In this document: positions 1-14,200 of the stretch, one piece after another | How positions within the stretch are numbered: the stretch's first letter is position 1 | Layout of the letters: each line of letters starts with the position of its first letter | Source of the DNA: Phoronis australis | Taxonomy: Eukaryota; Phoronida; Phoronidae | Assembly: GCA_002633005.1 (NCBI GenBank) | Contig: NMRA01000145.1 | Coordinates: forward strand, 339,737 to 403,736 | Direction: 5' to 3' | Length of the DNA stretch: 64,000 nucleotides | Notes under the pieces: generated by a model | Databases searched by the model: none | What the model saw: only the letters and a program-made list of their open reading frames with translations | What the model was told of the DNA's origin: nothing | Made by a program: the position numbers and the translations under genes

Positions 1-3000
1 TAACATGGCTAAATTTCATTTGAGTTAAACATGAAATCACAAAAATTGTTACTTTTCTAAATTAGGATTTCCTTTGTTTCATGCAATTCTTGAATTTTTT
101 TCATTTTTGACTAGTTGTGCAAAAGTGGAACATATTAAAAACAATTACCAGCAGCATTTTGGAATATAGTGCATTAAGTATGGTATCTGAAAATTCCGTG
201 TGAATCCGATCAGCCATTTCCGAGCTGTGATGTTCTGAATTTAGCCAAATTTGAACATTTTTCCATGGTCTTACATAACCTTAAGGAAATGGGTCAGCGG
301 TGTCTCACTTGTACGTCTCCATAACGTTTGTATTTCAACTGAGCAGCTTGTAGCTAGGGCACGTTACTTTGGATCTTTGGTTTATGTAATAAACTGTTAG
401 TTTTAAAACTTAAAACATTGGTTTGTTTTCTTGTTTGCTTCGTCATGGTAGAAATATTCAGTGATTATACCCGTCATCAGCTAGTATTGTACTGAACTCT
501 GTTTCAAGAAAGTTGTATTCTAGCAAACTGCTATGTTCAACTATGATGGCGAGTTCATGCTGATAATCTAAATTAAAGGCTGCTTAGACAAAGTTATCAC
601 AAGATGGCACTGCGTATATGCACAGCTGAAGTGCAGTACAGCAAACATTGTTGCCAAGTGGTTCAAATATAACATTCCATACCACAAGTCCTAGGCCAAC
701 TGTTCACAATTTCATTTGCTTACTATGGACATTTGTTATCCAAGAACATCTTAGAAAGGCCCAAGAGGGTTCAATTTGACCATTCCTTTTTGAAGTTGTA
801 ATACGTAATTGTTTATTTTCAGACAAATGAAATAAATCACTTATGCGTAGTTTAGTAGAATGGTAGGATTTTGAATAAAAGGTCATCAAATAAGAACACA
901 ACACCACGATAAATGTATAAAAGCGTCAAAGCTCCACTGATAGTGAAATCCACCTGCTCGCTAGGAAGTTAATTTGTGACTTTAACTTTGATCAAAGACC
1001 CAACCAATACTCCCCAAAAAATTGACGTTGGCGTGGAACACGTTTTAATTCAATTTGCAAATTACTTCATATTCGTTACGAGGCATAAAATTGACAACCC
1101 CTGAATTTCAAAATTGAGTTCTGTCTTCAGCAACCACGATTTGCCAATTCTCGTGCTCAGAAATTTAGGTAGCTGTACACACAGAGACCAGTTTCAGAAT
1201 TGACCATCGAGTGATGGCATAAATGACCAATCAGAACACAGCATTCTTGTCACACCTTCGTTTCCAAGCCGCCATTTTACCTGACAAACAACACGTTGCT
1301 GGGTAAAACTTATTGTTTGTTGACATTACGCAAGGGGACGGAGCTTGTGATAGGTCAATGGTAAGTCTAACTGGAAATTGAAAATCACTGGTGCTGAGTG
1401 CATTAGGACAAATTTCATAAGAGCAACAATAAGTTCATCAGTTGCGATACACTCTATGCTATACAATTAATTTATTGTATCACATTGTATAATATGATAT
1501 TACATTCAATAGTTACATAAATAATGAGAAACATTTTGTTTGACTGCTCAAAATTGTTTTCTGGTGCTTACATTTCGCAAATCTAGCTTCAAACCCGTTG
1601 CCCGCAAGCTGCAAAACAAAACTGACCATTTGGCTAAACAATTAAAATAAATTCTATTGCACACGTATGGCAACAGGTTATTCATTTCACATTGAATAAA
1701 GAACTTAAAACTACAAAAATAGAACTAAGTAGAAAATTGGGTCTACCATCAATTCCCATCTTACCATGAACACCTGGCATGGGTCTAATTGCTTACCTCG
1801 AAATCGAGCTTAAATAATTATTTTCAACATTTTCGTGGGAACTCAACATCAGTGTCTATTCTTCTGTGTCCGAGTACATTATGGTTCAAGTGGGTGAGTA
1901 TCTTGCACTTGATGACCCATAGATTTGAGGTACAAACTCGAGTAAAAATTGAAATTAGGACTCGAGTCCAGTCTCAAAATTATAGCTTAATACTCAAATC
2001 ATCAAGGGTGAACTTGGATTCAACAATTATACACGTAGATCTTAATGTAGTTGTGCACACAATAACAGACTTATTTTGAGTTAGCAAAAATGTCAAAAAT
2101 AATTAAAAATACTTAAGTTCGATATTGACTACAAACGTTAGATTTCGGGCCCTGATTCAAATTACCCGTTTCAGTTAAGTCAATAGAAATTATGACACAC
2201 ACATTTAATAAATGCAACAAAATGAAAAGAAGTGCGCCGGCAAATTTCCTCAATTAACATAACATTTTGAATAACAATACCATTCCGCCATTAACAAAAC
2301 AAAGAAATCAAACAAAACAAAATAAAGTCGATTCAAGTCAATATCACAAATCATCAGTGAAAAATAGTTTTAATAAATTAAACAAGAAATAAATTAAATC
2401 ATGTAATTACGATATAGTATTCTTTCTGGCAAGACAAAAAGCAGTTTCGAGGGCTATGAAATCTTAATATTCCAAGATAGTCTTCTCTGACTGAAAATAA
2501 TGAAACTGTTTAAAAAATTCGAAGGCGACTGTTTTTATGTTTTGACCATCATTCCAAATGACACTGACTGTGTGCCATAACTTTTAAATTTAAAAATACT
2601 TTTATCACAGTGCATCCCGTTTAACTGCAGTTGCACGCAAAGAACAGACAGAACTATTCAGACCTGATAACAACCGGAACACTGCACCTTTAAAACACAC
2701 TAACCTACGAAGAAAACGAACCAAAACCAAGAAAACACAACATGCCTCGTAAAAATGGCTGATAATGAAAGTGTCCGAGATAAATAAATGCTTGCAAAAG
2801 ATACCACAACATTAAGCTTGATTGGGATAGATTTCAAGGTGTGACATCCTTAGCAACGTATCAGAGGTCATGTTTAAAGAACCTTAGTCAGAATTTGGAC
2901 AAAGGAAAAACAAACAAAAGCTTATCCTGGTTAGAGTAACTGCAGAAAAATCGAATTACGAAGTACATCTTTGAAAAGAATCTTCCTTCAATCTCACTAG

Positions 3001-4337
3001 CGTTCTTGAAATATAAGTAGCTAACCTTCTACAGGCCTAGGAATTCACCAATAATCACTTACTTGTGATGCAATCCAACTTACCTGTCCTACTACAGAGA
3101 CTAGTAATTTGTGTCTGACACCCTACATGTGTCCGACACACGTCATGTGTGTGACACATTACATGTTCAAGCCAGATTTCCTTTTAACATGCACTCAGCT
3201 GTTTGAAAATATGTTCCCATTTCAATCCCACTCACGATGACTAGGTTACAAAAATCTTGAAAGTTATCCACTGGATAACATTATCCACCAGATAACATTG
3301 ATGTTAGCATGGCACCCCTAGAAGTCATGTCTACATTACAAGTTACCTTAGAACAAGATGCACCAGAGCATCTTCGCCATGTTCAGACCAGCGTCCACAA
3401 AGCATTTTACATCGTGCTACAAATTCGTCAAAAATGATTATACACTCATATGTGTGTAACTGAGCAAGCGCACAGCTGGTAATTACTTCCACATTATCTG
3501 CATTCAGACTACAACTTCCGTGGGGCAAGAAACCTTTGAACAAGTTACCCTGCCCCAAAAAGTTGGGGCAAGTTGTCACACGTGTATCAAGTAGCCCCAA
3601 TTCAAAAACTGGTTCACATTACTTGTTATTAATGGCAAGTCATTCCAGGAGTAACTTGGTGCAAGGCAACACGTAATGTAGACGGCACTATAGTTCAACA
3701 AAGCAATGAGCCAGTGTCGAAGCCATGGATGTTATGTACTGTGAAAGATGAACAAAATAGTCAGCCCTCACCATTTACAGAGATAAAATGGTGGCCTGAC
3801 GCCTTTTGCGGTACACCAGGCGTGTTTAGAACACAAGGCCACCGGGCCCATTACATTAATCACCTGATTATGACTCATGGGGACACGGCATGCACATGAA
3901 TGGTAAATGGTGACACTTGTGTATGTACATCTGGCGAAAGAAATTTAAAAAGTTCTTAAATAAGGCAAGTTTTAACATTTTTGAATTTTTACTATGTTTA
4001 AGATGAAACTCACAGGTGGTATACCCGGCATGTTAGACTGCTTAAACTATGTCTCATTTTATGCAGTGTTCAGATGTGTAATTCTTATGATAACATAAAC
4101 AGGACGTCTGAATAAAATGCAGATCAGCTGCTTAAAACGTGCATTCCCTAAAATTTCATCTGACTTAAGAATAATTAGCATAACACTGTGTAAAACAGGT
4201 TAATATTCTAGTAACTTTTTCATGATCACCATAGGTGAATAGAGTCTTAGCCTAAGTTATTAAGTCATTGAAATGTAGCCTTCTCCCAGTAGAAAAGGTG
4301 TATCTATTGTCTCACTTGGAGGAGTGTGGTAGGCAGA

Positions 4338-4620
4338 TCAAACGTCTGACGGTATACGTCGAAAAATTGTCAAACAGCAAATCAGACGTACGACATGCTG
4401 TTCATGGCAAATTGAAAAATTGTCAACTGGCGGATTAGTCCTCTTGACAGGCATTCATATTTTGATAAATTGTTTACTGGGGTTTTCATATTTGAAAAAT
4501 TGTCAATCGGCAGCTCAGATGTCCTGTGAGGATGTTCACTTTTGAAACATTACCAATCGGCAAATTAGACGTCATCACAGGGTGTTCACATTTGAAAAGT
4601 ATTCAGATGGCAGATAAGAC
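4338..4620. repeat. degenerate tandem repeat, about five units of roughly 55-60 bp
   Basis: The phrase GAAAAATTGTCAA followed by a CGGCA(A/G)ATYAGACG-like word and a TTCATATTT-like word recurs about five times with drift. No coding potential is evident. Confidence 0.6.
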
Positions 4621-4853
4621 ATCTCATCTGTCTTCTGATCGGACGGCATGTGAACTCTGTACTAGTTTAGTAAAACTTGTACTTTTAGAAATTACAAATG
4701 TGCACATAGTCTTGACTCAAATATTAAACCATGATTATACATTATCCAGGCTACTCAGTAAATCACTTCTAACCCTGTTTCTTGACTCACTAACAGTTTT
4801 TAGCAGATCCATAACTACACGCACTGATGACACTTCCAGTTTCACAATTTTGC

Positions 4854-4859
4854 TTTAAT
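4854..4859 (-). promoter_or_regulatory. candidate poly(A) signal ATTAAA for SLC12A8
   Basis: On the minus strand an ATTAAA hexamer lies about 215 nt after the SLC12A8 stop codon. No AATAAA was noticed nearer. This is a weak single-motif call. Confidence 0.25.
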
Positions 4860-5073
4860 TACTAACACCTACAGTGTTCTAACAACAAAAATTACCACGG
4901 GTGAAAGCAACAAAATGAAAGACTGCCGAAATGCAAACAGAATCCTAGAACAAAATAGTTTGTATGCTGACATGAGTTAGCTTTTTTCACAATCTTGTTT
5001 CTCAACAACCAGTAATTCTTTAGATCCTCGTCATGAAGGATCTTCTCCTATCAATTCATTAATCAGAAACAGC

Positions 5074-5291
5074 TCAATCTTCATCAGCATAGTCATCAAA
5101 GTTGTCTCCCTTGACAACCTCTGACTGATGGTAGCGCCCCCGCTGTTTGAAATCCTCATTGTCTTCAGTGAGCTGGGCAGCCATTGTGCTCATGGCCGGA
5201 GTGTTGGGAGTGATGACGATCTCCTCCTGAGGTGCCGGACCCCGCCTACAGCAATCACGAATCCACGTCAGCATGCTAAAGTCGGCAATGC
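5074..5291 (-). CDS. SLC12A8: SLC12A8 coding exon 13 (C-terminus, residues 635-706)
   Basis: Acceptor tgttttcag, then a split glycine and [21 protein letters not shown]; the exon closes with [20 protein letters not shown] and an acidic [10 protein letters not shown] tail before the stop. Matches the human end (MTQLTQENADFATRDRYHHS). It confirms that the exons on both sides of the nested gene belong to one transcription unit. Confidence 0.95.
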
Positions 5292-8200
5292 CTGAAAACA
5301 AGCAAAACAAAATGTACTGAGGACAGATTGGCTCTCAGATTAATGAGAAGCTGAAATTCATGAGATGCTATAGTGAAACTATTGACCATGTGCTCAAATA
5401 CAAACAGGTAACGATATGTTATCCATATTCACTGAATGCTTCAATGAAAGTAAAGACCCTACTTTCTGCTCAATAAATATGGACTTTAGACTTATTACCT
5501 ATGTTTTACTGGTCCTAAAATTGTTGTCCACTGATCTATGCTCTAATTCTCATGAATGAGGGCGAGGGTGACTATGCGCATCACGTATCAGATGGTATGT
5601 ATTCTGCGGTGTCTACAAGATTTTTCTGTGTACGGCAAGCTGAGTTCCGAATACCACAATCGGCAAAGACATTCATGGTAAAAAATAAAACATCACAATT
5701 TTGATTGTAAAAGCATCTGAGCCCTAGACCACCAAAACTTTACTCAAGACTCGACTCGAACACTGCCCAATTGTATGCCATGCTTTTGAGGAAATTTTTT
5801 CCAATTTGACATGATGCAATTGCAGTACTTCAAATAGAGTCTTAAGTAAAGCTTGGTGGTCTCGTACTAAAATATTTTCGAATAAATTAGACGGACAACC
5901 CGAAACAGGTTACCCAAGGGATGTCAACTAGTAGTCATGTAGATCAAAAGATTTGAATGTTTTAGCAACTTGGCCAACAATACAATGTAAGTACGAGTTG
6001 TAAGGAAAAAGCAAAAAAAAAGATAAGAATCTTAAATGCCAAATGCTTTATTTTACATGCTTAATCATCTTTTAAAGTTAATATGTTCTCTGCTTGAATC
6101 AGCGACTTGACAGTGTGTACAGGCTTCACTACCCAGTGACTGTTGATGCCCATTTTGCTGGGGAAGGTCGCGTCCCATGGTGGAATGTCCTCTCCCTGAC
6201 CGACTCGCTCCCACTTCTTCCAATTCTCCTCTACTGTTTCGGCCATCTTGCATACCAGTGGTATTACTTTCCCCAGCGTTGTGTAAAGAGGTATGCAGAC
6301 AAACTTCATGAAACCAGTCTGCTGGTCGGCCATCTTGGCCTTGTTCTCGCGGTCCATCATTGGTATGGGTACATTGCCGCGCTCGCGCTCCACGTCGCCC
6401 TGAATATAGAACTCATCGTAGATTGATTTGACGTTCTTCACCTGTTGCACCCACGGCTTGGATGCATTGCACAGGTCCGACGCTGTCATCATTACAGCCG
6501 TGGTAACGTCCCGGTGTTCTGGCATATTAAAGTTGAAGATATTGTCTCTAAGAATTTGTTCCATGACGGGCTTATTGTTGCCAAAGAACAATCCCAGGTC
6601 GGTGGAGATGATAGCGTGACGGATCATTTCCAACATCTCCTTATATTTATCTTCGGGCAGCAATTCAAAGATGCTGTTGCTTTCTTGCTGCAAGATCAAC
6701 ACCGTCGTCTGAAAGTGGTGCTGCTCCATGATGGACGTGCTATAAAGTGCCGCCATCGGAAGGTCCAGCACCTCAAAGAACTTGTTGTTATAGCCGCGGT
6801 GATCCAAGTCGTGACAAATGCAGGCGATAAGCAGTGCCATTGCTTCCGACTCCCCTAACTGACTATGAATCACTTGGTCTTTCAGGATCAGATACATGGT
6901 GTGCGTCACATAGAACGCATGCTCCCAGTTGTGGTAGGGAACGGCTCGGTAGTTGCGGCGCACTGTCTCCGTGAAGTTCAGCAGCTTGTTCTCATTGAAT
7001 ACCTCACCGAACAGATTCTTTACCATGTAGACAAAGAGTTGTGACAGCTTGTCCATCATGTTCTCCGGCACGACAAACAGGTGGCTCTCAAAGTCATCCG
7101 GAATGGTGTCCAGTGCCAAGTTGAATGCCAAATCGCTGATCATGCCGCTGTCCTGGATCATAGCCTGGCACTGTAGCTGTTCGATGGCAATGTCTGCGCA
7201 GTTTTCCTTCAGCTCCATTTCCGCATACAGCTTAGAGTAGTTCAGCGCCAGTGAGAAATACTTCTGATAAGCTTCCAGCATGTCAATGTCAGCAGCGTCA
7301 AACACACCATTACCATTCTTGTTGACCAAAAGGAAAAGTCCAATGAAAGCACCCTGGCATAGGATAGGCATACAGACAAGATTCTTTGCTTTGACTTCAC
7401 ACAGATTTTCGATGTCTTCACAGCAGCAGGCAAATATCTGGTCACCAGTGTTCTTAATCACAACACTTTTATCCTTCATAACTACACCAGACAAACAAGT
7501 GTCGTTGACTTGGTATCTTATGGGTTTGTTTGGTTTGTAGTAGGTAGGAGCACCTGAATCAAACTTCCCCTTATCAACAAGCTCCACAATAAGCTCTCTC
7601 TTTGCCTTATCTAGCACCTGAACAATGCACCGCTCGGCACCGACCAGGTCTTTGGCATGAGTCATGATCTTTCCCACCAGACCTATGTACTGGGTGACGT
7701 CGCCAAACATGTCCATTGTGACTTCTAGTAGGAACTGGTAAAGGTTCCTCTTGCGCTTGTCATTCTCCGATTTTATCACTTGTTGAATCCCGACAGTCAT
7801 CAACACATTGAAGGCATTGGCAGTCTGAAAATGCTGCTCTGTAAATGGCGGCCGGTCACAGTTTCTCTTGACTTCAATGGCACCCAAAAATTCTCTTTTT
7901 CCACTGAATATGGGCAGGCAAATTAAAGAAAGGCAGTTGAGGTCATCAAATCTTCGGTCAGAAATGACGTCTTCCACTAGCACGCTTTCATGATATTTGG
8001 CTACGAACTTTGCCACGCAGCTTATTTCTTGCGCTCCACCAGAGCATGGATGCACAACGCCATCTCGCAGTGAAAATACCTTGCTCTTGATTGTTGATTC
8101 TCCCATATTCGCCACATAAATGTCGAGACAATCTGCCTGGACCGCATTGTGAATAACCTTTCCAAGTTCTCTGTAAAGCTTACTTATGTTCCACTTCTCG

Positions 8201-11200
8201 CTATTGTTGGCCAGTGAGGCTTCCTTTTTTGCTTCTTTCACGAAATATTCTACTAATCCTTTGGTTGTTGCCTGGGGTCCTTCAGTGTACACGGGAACCT
8301 GTGGTTTAGCATTGGTTGCCTTTTCCAACTTGCGTTTCCTCGCAATTATTTTCACTAAATCTTCCCTAGACACGTGTTTAATGACGAGACTTTTCAGCAG
8401 CTCTCTGTCAGTCAGCAGATAGGCTTTCACCTGCTCTATGTCAAGACCATGACTGGAATGAGAGTCGTCTGCTTTCCCAGATGTTGAAATTGAACTTGCA
8501 GAGGTTTTTGAATGAGGAAGCGTACTAGGTGAATGATCATCACGAATGCATCGTGTTTCCCAAACATTGGCCGAGTAGTGCCCAGGAAATGGGGATCGTC
8601 GTCGGCGAGAAACCTGCCACTGAGGATCAGACATGGTTGCAAAAATACCCAAACAAATAAAAATCCACACAAAGACTAAAAAATTCAACTTTGAAAAATA
8701 ACTCAACTGCAACAATGAAAACTAAATTGCATGCAACTGATACATCATTTTTGACGTCTGTGATAAATTTCTATCAAATATACAGCATGTGAAAGCATGG
8801 ATCATAGACAAGATTCACAACTGTGATATTTTCCTATGAAGTTCCAAGAAGAGGCGCCACTTTCTTCCAATGCTCATCTCAGCTTCCGTTTAGTGAGCAG
8901 ATGACATACTTGGCGGATGCTAAACATGTCATCACACTAGGTGCCGCTAGCAAATAGTGATGCCACGGTCAATAGTGAATTTATAGACCTGTTGGTTGCG
9001 ACTTGTACGCAACATCACCGATCTTGTCCATTGAGAGTATACAGAGATGGTGATCCATGTTCTATTAGATCCTATGGTTAAACTGAATAGTAATACTCCT
9101 AACCATCTTCAAAACATTAGCAAGTAATTTACTAGCAAAGCATTTTCAGTAGGTAATACGACATTAATCATGTGAATTGAAAAGACAAAATATTAAAACC
9201 AAAATTGTCTGGTAATTAAAAATTCCAGAGAATTTCATCCCAGAATAAGCATGTAATCACCAAGAACTATAAAATGCCAACAGTCATTTTCAAGAAGTTG
9301 GCAAATTTCATTAAAACTGATTTTGTCTCACAGTAGCTAAATCAAAAGTATCGTGAAATCTCAGAAGGAAATCAGAGGAAAAATAATCGCAATATTTCAT
9401 TTGACAATTAAGCAAAGTATACCATTTCAGAGATTGTAAAAAAGAACAGACTTTGTTCAGTATATTTTTTTGAAAATCACCATTGATATAAACAAAAAAG
9501 AAAGAAACTCACCTGGAAAAACTCCAGGATTGACTTTGCCAATATAGAAATAAACAACCAAGGCCAGGAGAGCCGTGATGAGGGCATATATCCACTGAAT
9601 AGCAAACATTATAACAAGACAACCTATTGCCTACAATGTAAAAGATGAAAATAGCAATCATTGTCATGGCAATTTCGGACAAAGGTAATCTTTTTCATTT
9701 TCCAATCACTCAAACAATGTTGCAAACGTCCACAGTGTTCAAGTACTATCAATGGGTAAATATGGCGTATAGAATGCCATCAGTGGGAGTCACGGTATAT
9801 TTCGTGAAAAAACACGAATAATAAAATTCCATTTTTCTACCATACTGCACCCTAAATTGGCAAGATTCTACTGTGAAGGTTACCGGGAGTGTACGCAATA
9901 CCTACCCTCAAGCTCAAAATTAATAAAAACTGCACAATTCATATTAAAATGAAAAACATGCTCCTGATGACTGAGGTCTTTTTGCACACAGAAATAATAA
10001 ATGCAAGATTATTGGCGTGTATCATTTTAATAGAATTCAGAATAATTTTAAGTTGTTTCTAAACATGATTCTCGTTAAGGTTATATATGCGACAATAGAA
10101 AAATGACAAAAATTGGCTAACTCAGAAATGGCTGATTGTATTCAACTTTCAGTTGCCATTCTTAATGAACTATTCTTCAAAATGCTGTTAAGAATTGTTT
10201 TAAAAAGTCTCACTTTTCCATGAGGGGCTATAAAAAATTGGACTTTCAATCATGAGAGAAAAGTTTATAAAAAAAACGAAATGATGATTTAGAAAGCCGT
10301 AACAGGGTTGTGAGATTTCATCTTGACCATTTATATCACACAAAATTTGGTCATGTTATTGATACCACTGTGCTGCTATAAATGTAACTATCGTTTTTAG
10401 TAAATTTTACAAAAACACATGCATTGGTCATGTGACCTGATTCACGGCAGACTGGTAAAAAGTCAAAAATCAAATTCTCCAGTCCTTGTATTTTCAGAAA
10501 ATATACTTTTACTGAGTCAAAATTTAAGTATTTTGCCAAACACACAGACTTGTCCATAGGTCTCATATAAACTTAACTGCAGAGATATTTTCCAAAAATA
10601 TTTTTGTTGAAAAATGAATGCCAATTCCATCAACAGGCAGTGGGGCCTAGTGACAGAGTTGCCCCCTACCAATCTTAAGATCATTGCGTGTTCAGATCCC
10701 ACTAAACATAACACTGCTAGACACTTAAATAAGGTCTGACTCAGTTGTTACATAGTTCACTTAACTGTAAAATAACGTGTGTTGTTATGTTCTAACAAGT
10801 GTAATCGTTAAATTTGTAGCAAAGTGTAGCCAGCATTACAAATTACACAATTATCCACAGAAAAACACAATGAAACACTTGTAAAACAATGATCCAAAGC
10901 ATGGATATCCACTACAATTGAATAACTATTAGACAAGTGACCAGCTACATGTGATTAAAACAAGACCTCTTTGGCCATTATAGGCAGAAGCTATTGACAA
11001 TACAGCCAAGCGTTCATGTTGTTACTGGCAGAAATTTTTCTTCTTCAGCCCACAAACAACTTAGCCATAAAAACCAGTATGGAGTGCGTCAGGTACATGC
11101 TATACACATTTATGTTTTTTGTTTTTAAGATTTACAACTGGAAATGTATTCTTAGTGCTGAATGACAATTAGCAGAAAAATCAAGTGTTTTCACAAACTG

Positions 11201-14200
11201 AGCATCAGTCATAAGTTTGTAGGTTGTTAATGCCTTTATAAATTATTTTTATGGACTGTCTAAGCAAAAGGTACAAGTTGAGTACCATGTCGTACTTACT
11301 CCCAACATAGAGAGCCACCTGTTACACAGGAATGAATACCAGGATCTAGGCATGCGGGTGATCTCCACATTGACAGGTTTCTTATTATCTGAAAACAATA
11401 GCAAAAAGTCAAATATCTGACATGCATGGGTCAGATAACAACAACAAACACCAAATTCTTCAAATATAAAATGAAGTGAGTGAATGCATCCATGTCTATC
11501 GCATAAAATGAGCACAGAAATTCTACAAGACCAGGTCCTTTGCTTTGAAAGTTATGCATGGCTTGAAAACTAATTTTTTGGACAAGGTACGACTTAATAC
11601 ATAAATTCATGACGTGAAAAGCATTACAAGATTTTTTTACACAGGATGACCGTTTACCAGGAGAGCATAGAGCATGGAGCTTTTGTCAAATGAATAACAC
11701 TCAGACATCTCAAAGATGTCAGGGGATGGTGCCAGACGGCTCCAGGTCACTGATGTATGCTCTACATTCCTGTGGGACCAGCTGCATATTGCCATCCTCC
11801 AGGTGGTGGCCAAGTATTATTACCTCTTGCCACCAGTTCAATTAAATATATTTGTAACCTGTAGTACACAGTCTCACTCATACTTGTTTACAGTAACCTT
11901 TAACCTGCCAAGTATTTTGAGGGTGACTTCTCAAAAACAGTCCGAGTAAATCTTCATGATGATCACAACCTATTTTCTCAGTGTGTTAAAATAGTACACA
12001 GACGTTCACTTTCGTATTCTGTGTTGAAAAAAAGCTCAGCTGCATCACCAGTCAGCCAAACTACGGACACTTGCCTCTCCCTCTCTCCTTCCCTTCACAC
12101 TGACTGTATTGCTTTTTGTGAGCACAAACAAAAAATCTGAAAAACTAGCATTAAACCAACAGCCTCCACTGTATCTGTCACATACCTGTACCCTCTAGCA
12201 GTGTTTCTGTGTCGGCATCACCTTCATTTTCCCCCTTTAAGTGCACTTGCTTTTCTTCAACAGGAGACGAAGGTAGACTTGCCTTCCTCGTTGGTGAGTG
12301 TGGTCCCTTCCTCTCCGGGAACAAACTGTCTAGGTCAGATTTCTCGTCATGTAAAGGAAGTCGAGATTCCTTGGTCGTGTCAGCTGTCGACCCATACAGC
12401 TGATGGACACCATTTTGTAATTTGTTGCTGTCACTGGGTTTGATGCCGAGTTTTTCGTACCTGACCTCGCGAGCTTTCTGCTTGTCGAAGCTCATGGCCA
12501 GAGCAAAGTAAGCATAATCTACAGCCGCATAAGTTAACATGAATGGCATGGTCACCACTGGACCCAGGGTGTTGACTTGACCAATGAAGATGAAGAGTAG
12601 AGCGACTAGGGTCACCACAATGAGAGCGTACACGGGCACCTTGTTGGGACCTCTCTGTAAAACAGAATGGTGGAGGTAAGTAACGAAATAACACAAGACT
12701 TTAGCTAAAAACCCAATCCATTTATTCAAAAAACTCTGCCGGATGGTATGTGGGACCATTATGCCAGATAAAAAGAACTGCATTTTTCATGGCACATACA
12801 AGTTGTGCAAAGCGTTGCACGTGTGGTACCGGCCACGACAATGCGCGAGACGTGAAAACTCACGGCTTGGTATTCCACTAAATGTCAAAACCCCATAATG
12901 TGGAAATGGGTTCTGTCATTACTAAGCTTTCAGCTTACAGGCATCTTTGCTGCCAAGTTTACATTTGACCATAGTACCTAATTAATTTAACAGTAGCAGA
13001 TCCTATATTCCCTACCCTCTTGAAGTTGATCCCCATTTCTACGAATGCAGTAAGATTAATCGGCACACACCCTTAGGAAGACCAATGCAGTTATAATTAG
13101 GTCAGGCCAAAATCACAAACTTCAAACTGGAATAATTAAAATCAAGTAAGCAGCAACAAATCTTTCCCTTGAAGCAATCAATGAACTCTGTTGGTGGTAC
13201 ATGATTTTATCATCTAGCAATTAGCAGGGCTAAATTGTATTACAAAAGGGGGCGAAACCACAAAACGTAAACCAAAAACAATGATCAGTGCTACATGGAA
13301 GAAACACAGTATATTTTTGTTTGATCTAAATCGCAGAATGTTCCCAAAATTGACAATGGATCAGGATTGAAGCCAAATAGTATAATATAAACAGCTTTTT
13401 ATTCTCTGAGACACGATTGATGTCCGACCAAATGACAAGGGGGAGTAAATAACACTTTTGTAGCCAATCGTTGGACTAAAAGAAAAGTTGATGCAGTGCA
13501 CTGCAGTTACATAACAGCAATCGTCTTCAGGTACACTTTGACAATACTCAAAACGGTAAAATTAGACAAACTTCAAATAAAAGAACACTGTATAATGCAA
13601 TTCAACTGCTTCCTACTGCAACTTTAAGTAAGAACGAGTCAAGAAGACTCTTGGCAACATCCGATAGAAACATTGTACAAAATCACGTCTATTTCTCATC
13701 GGACAAAACATGAGCGGTTAGATGACAATGCTTGATTTAGCATGACTCATTAACTCTCACCACTTGTGCCAACACGTTCAAGTGCGGTAAAACAGCACTC
13801 TCAGACATAGCCTGCAGAATCCTGGGACTTCCCATGTCACTGCCCAGAGCAGCAGATAGTGATGACACATACAGAGCAAGCAACCACAGATAGCTCACAA
13901 GTGACACCTACAGGCAAGACTGACAACTTTGTTCTGATGCAAAATCTCCCAAGTGGAAGTATGACCTACCCGGGCTGTAGTGTAATGTACTCGAGTTTGT
14001 ATGAATTTCAAAGTATCTTGCCAGTCAGTTTTACTTAACACTGATATTCCCAATTTCATGATTTGAGCTCACTGATTATAGGCTCAGGCTCAAAGCATGA
14101 ACACAGCGCTATGCGTGATTGTCTCTATCAACATGGTTGTACGTTTACCTACAGCCCTGGCTTGTAATCATACCATACAACGAGAACAACGAGGACAATA

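Larger units (their letters stand above)
1..5073. other. 3' flank of SLC12A8, no gene recognised
   Basis: AT-rich sequence with only short chance open frames. The part next to 5073 is 3' untranslated sequence of SLC12A8. A degenerate tandem repeat occupies 4338-4620. Around 3110-3165 GTGTC/GACAC and ACATGT words recur, forming a small palindromic cluster. I see nothing else. Confidence 0.6.

Noticed and set aside
6094-6858. Plus-strand open frames of 110 and 137 codons across the PDE gene
   Set aside because: They are antisense shadows of a strongly coding frame and carry no recognisable domain.
8635-8715. N-terminal extension of the PDE frame by 27 codons with a hydrophobic stretch
   Set aside because: There is no ATG in the extension; it only appears if TTG is taken as a start, which is unlikely in an animal gene. 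The ATG at 8634 has a good context. The stretch is kept only as a possible splice-linked segment in the findings.
12201-12443. Plus-strand open frames across SLC12A8 exon 10
   Set aside because: Antisense shadows of a real exon.
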